The translations under genes were made by a program, and so were the position numbers. This document shows positions 61,482-64,000 of a stretch of 64,000 nt of DNA, piece by piece. Source of the stretch: Paraburkholderia phenazinium (GTDB taxonomy: Bacteria > Pseudomonadota > Gammaproteobacteria > Burkholderiales > Burkholderiaceae); the NCBI RefSeq assembly GCF_900142845.1, contig NZ_FSRU01000001.1:930001-994000 (forward strand), written 5' to 3'. The notes under the pieces were generated by a model, which worked only from the letters and a program-made list of their open reading frames with translations, was not told the DNA's origin and ran no database searches. Positions within the stretch are counted from its first letter, which is position 1, and every line of letters starts with the position of its first letter.

Positions 61482-64000
61482 ATGCTGCTGAATCAGATAC
61501 TTCGTCACTCGCTTGAACAGCCGGATCAGCTCGCCGTATACGATGGAAATCGAGGGCTGACATACGCCGAACTCGAGAGGGTGAGCGCATGGATCGCAGA
61601 GCAGATCCATGCGATGCCCGTCACGCGCGGAGCGCTGGTGGCGGTCTACCAGGACCGGGGGGCCCTGATGGTCGCCAGCATCGTCGGAATCTGGCGAAGC
61701 GGCGGCGCGTACACGGTTGTTGAAGCCGAGGGTATTGCAGAGGAGCACTACCATCGGCTAGGGGTGATCGGACCGGACGTGGTGCTGACGACCGAGGAGC
61801 ATGCCACGGCCCTGGTCGAGCGTGGCTTCCGGGTCTGCATTGTTGACCGGAACGAAGCGGCGCGTGCCGGCGTGGCCGCATCGAGCGGTGCGCTAGCTGT
61901 CCCGCAGCGGACCGGTGGCGGCGTTCCCGACACGGCCGATCTTGCGTACGTGCTATTCACGTCCGGCTCGACGGGGGTGCCAAAAGGTGTGATGGTCACG
62001 CACGGAAATATTGCCCACTATGTCCGCGCGCTGATCGAACGGCTGGACGTGCGCTCCGGGTTGACCTATGCCCACGTCAGTACGATGTCGGCGGATCTCG
62101 GGAACACCAGTCTGTTCCTGTCGCTATGGACCGGCGGCACCTTGCATGTGATCGACGACAGTCGTCGAAAGGATCCGTCGGCCTTGCTTGCGTATCTGCA
62201 GGACCAGCGGATCAAGGTGCTGAAGATCACGCCGTCGCACTGGGAGGCGATTTTCTCGTTGCTGGGTTCGGCCGGGGCGCCGCAGTTCGCACTCAAGTAT
62301 CTGATTCTTGGTGGCGAGGCACTCTCGGTGAAGCTGGCGCGAGCGGTGCTCGATGCGGGGATTACTGAGCGGCTGGTCAACCACTACGGACCGACTGAGA
62401 CCACTGTGGGCATTACGGCCTATCCCATCCCGGATGGCGACCCGTCGGCACTGCCGGCCACAGGGACCGCGCCGATCGGCCTGCCGCTCGGTGAAACGAA
62501 GCTGATCGTGCAGACGTCCGACGGCTCATTTGTGGACACCGGCGCACAGGGCGAACTCTATGTCGGAGGTCCTTCCGTTTCAGCGGGCTATCGCAACAAC
62601 GCGCAAGCCAATGAGAAAGCGTTCGTCGCCGGCCCAGGCGGTCACGGGCGCTTCTATCGAACAGGAGACATCGTCCGCATCGATGAGCGCGGCGTTGTTC
62701 ACTTTCTTGGGCGGGTGGACCGTCAGGTGAAGGTGAACGGTTACCGGATCGAGCTCGAGCAAATCGAACGGGCGCTGAAGTCGCTCGACGGATGCGAGGG
62801 TGCGGCCGCGTTCCTGATCGATGTGCGCGAGCGCCCCTCGATCGCGGCCGCCGTGCTGGCGCGTGGGCAGGTAACAGGCGAGGAATGGAAGACGCAACTC
62901 GGCGGGATACTGCCCGCTTATATGATTCCCCGCGAGTTGCAGGTCTTTTCGGATTTTCCACTGACGCCGAATGGGAAGACCGATCTTGCGCGTTTGAGAG
63001 CACTGCTTGATGAGCGCATCAAGGTAAGAGGGCAAGCGTCCGTCCGCGATGCGGATGGGAGCGACGATGCAGTGACAGCGGTACGGGAGGCATGGCGACA
63101 GTGCCTGGGACATGACAGGTTTACCGACAGCGACAACTTCTTTTCCTTGGGCGGGGACTCGCTCGACGCGATCGGGGTGATAGCAAGACTGCAGGCCGGC
63201 GGCTATCGTGTATCGGCACGTTCCTTTCTGAAGGAGCCCACGGTTCGCGCGTTGGCACGCAGCGTTCGTGCGGCATTGGACGATGCGCCGGTATCGGCAG
63301 CGGACAACGCGAGCGTCACTGGCGCGATTCAGGCCGAGCGCTTCTCGGCTGCCCAGCGTACCTTTTTTGCGCAGCGCCTGGCCCGGCCGGATCACCACAA
63401 CCAGGCACTGATGTTCGACGTGGCAGGCCCGCTGTCTGTTGACATACTCAGGCAGGCGTTTGAACGGGTCCGGGACTGGCATCCCTTGTTGTCGACGCGG
63501 TATCGGTGGATCGACGACGTATGGACGGCTGAACAGCAGTCGAAAGACCGATTGAAGCCGGTACTGGAAATCACTGAGATTCCAGCGACACAGGATCCCG
63601 ACGACGTTGCTGTTCTCGTCCGCCGCACAAGTCAGGCTTTGCAGGCGTCGTTGAGCCTGGAAGCGGGACGGGTGTTCGCGGCGCATCTGTTTCGCCGGGA
63701 GAGCGGCGCCAGCCACCTGGTGCTTTGTGCGCATCATGTGGTGGTGGACGCGGTATCGTGGCGAATCCTCGTCGACGACGTCTCGCGTCTGTACAGCTCG
63801 CTTCTGCGAACGGGGACGGAGCCCACTGCGCCTGTTTCCGGCTCGGCCTGGGATTGGGCCGAACACGTTGCCTCGAGCGGTACGCTAGAGTCCGATCTGG
63901 ACTTCTGGCGCAAGCTTCCGGCGAGCGTCGTGCAGGAGCGCTTGGGGTTGCGGGTCAAAGGCAATCTCGAACGCCATGCCAAAACAGTATGGCTGTCGTT
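61482..64000 (+). CDS. non-ribosomal peptide synthetase, A-T-E (truncated by window edge)
   Basis: At least 839 aa, continuing past the window. The adenylation domain (about 1-510) has core motifs LFTSGSTGVPKG (A3), NHYGPTETT (A5), YRTGDIV (A7), VKVNGYRIE (A8) and PNGKTDL (A10). The carrier protein has the Ser in FSLGGDSLD (S560). A condensation-fold domain follows whose HHVVVDAVSW motif (751-760) is typical of epimerisation domains. Specificity residues D205, L206, T209, K248, I275, G277, H301, V309, G310 and K499 spell DLTKIGHVGK, the aspartate code. The start follows GGGAGC. It is 106 bp after the N-oxygenase gene. Confidence 0.92.
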   Translation, partial: MLLNQILRHSLEQPDQLAVYDGNRGLTYAELERVSAWIAEQIHAMPVTRGALVAVYQDRGALMVASIVGIWRSGGAYTVVEAEGIAEEHYHRLGVIGPDVVLTTEEHATALVERGFRVCIVDRNEAARAGVAASSGALAVPQRTGGGVPDTADLAYVLFTSGSTGVPKGVMVTHGNIAHYVRALIERLDVRSGLTYAHVSTMSADLGNTSLFLSLWTGGTLHVIDDSRRKDPSALLAYLQDQRIKVLKITPSHWEAIFSLLGSAGAPQFALKYLILGGEALSVKLARAVLDAGITERLVNHYGPTETTVGITAYPIPDGDPSALPATGTAPIGLPLGETKLIVQTSDGSFVDTGAQGELYVGGPSVSAGYRNNAQANEKAFVAGPGGHGRFYRTGDIVRIDERGVVHFLGRVDRQVKVNGYRIELEQIERALKSLDGCEGAAAFLIDVRERPSIAAAVLARGQVTGEEWKTQLGGILPAYMIPRELQVFSDFPLTPNGKTDLARLRALLDERIKVRGQASVRDADGSDDAVTAVREAWRQCLGHDRFTDSDNFFSLGGDSLDAIGVIARLQAGGYRVSARSFLKEPTVRALARSVRAALDDAPVSAADNASVTGAIQAERFSAAQRTFFAQRLARPDHHNQALMFDVAGPLSVDILRQAFERVRDWHPLLSTRYRWIDDVWTAEQQSKDRLKPVLEITEIPATQDPDDVAVLVRRTSQALQASLSLEAGRVFAAHLFRRESGASHLVLCAHHVVVDAVSWRILVDDVSRLYSSLLRTGTEPTAPVSGSAWDWAEHVASSGTLESDLDFWRKLPASVVQERLGLRVKGNLERHAKTVWLS

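Noticed and set aside
62580..63866. A 428-codon minus-strand frame inside the NRPS
   Set aside because: The sense strand encodes contiguous A, carrier and condensation-fold motifs; the antisense product has none.

Overview
The window is a 64 kb stretch of high-GC chromosome from a Gram-negative betaproteobacterium, most likely a Burkholderiaceae member such as Paraburkholderia. The signs are two 16-strand-type porins with the usual AQ(S/N)SVTLYG mature start, a DUF4148 protein, an H-NS protein with an Ala/Lys tail, DedA fusions, twin cold-shock genes and dense GC-rich coding. No rRNA, tRNA, insertion sequence, CRISPR array or phage module was seen.

Positions 1-48000 are mostly core or housekeeping-like, in short operons. 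They include an FAD oxidoreductase and a PLP aminotransferase (1-2.7 kb), a porin with a clear terminator (4.1-5.3 kb), and an overlapping four-gene operon that looks like a membrane-lipid headgroup pathway (7.2-10.5 kb: CDP-alcohol phosphatidyltransferase, 2OG-Fe(II) oxygenase, LPG-synthase-like flippase, nucleotidyltransferase). These are followed by gamma-glutamyltransferase, a HtrA-type protease, PPK2 facing a Pit phosphate transporter with a possible PHO-box array, a MASE1-PAS-GGDEF cyclase, a non-canonical Nramp protein and an H-NS/H1-like hybrid. Two neighbouring DedA fusion proteins, a second porin, a histidine kinase paired with a receiver that lacks its phospho-accepting Asp, an orphan canonical response regulator, PlsC and a second cold-shock gene complete the first part. 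A compact catabolic operon (40.2-46.1 kb) holds an aldehyde dehydrogenase, an MFS transporter, an enolase-superfamily dehydratase and a GMC alcohol oxidase.

From about 48.2 kb to the right edge the content becomes accessory. A three-gene + strand set encodes a DszB-like protein that keeps the desulfinase active-site residues, a family 5 substrate-binding protein and an acyl-CoA-dehydrogenase-like flavoprotein. Next to it lie two divergent operons around a 319 bp promoter full of CWGG(T/A)TATA-type half-sites. The leftward operon encodes a methyltransferase, an AHL-lactonase-like metallo-beta-lactamase, an FAD/NAD(P)-binding protein, a cupin, a zeta-class GST and a substrate-binding protein without signal peptide. 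The rightward operon encodes a glutamate-1-semialdehyde-aminomutase-like enzyme, an AurF-type diiron N-oxygenase with all seven metal ligands at AurF spacing, and an NRPS (A-T-E, running off the window) whose specificity code reads as aspartate.

The most exciting candidate is this last locus: a predicted biosynthetic cluster for an N-oxidised, D-aspartate-containing small molecule, with possible links to organosulfur chemistry. No product is assigned; the inference rests on motifs and gene order only.
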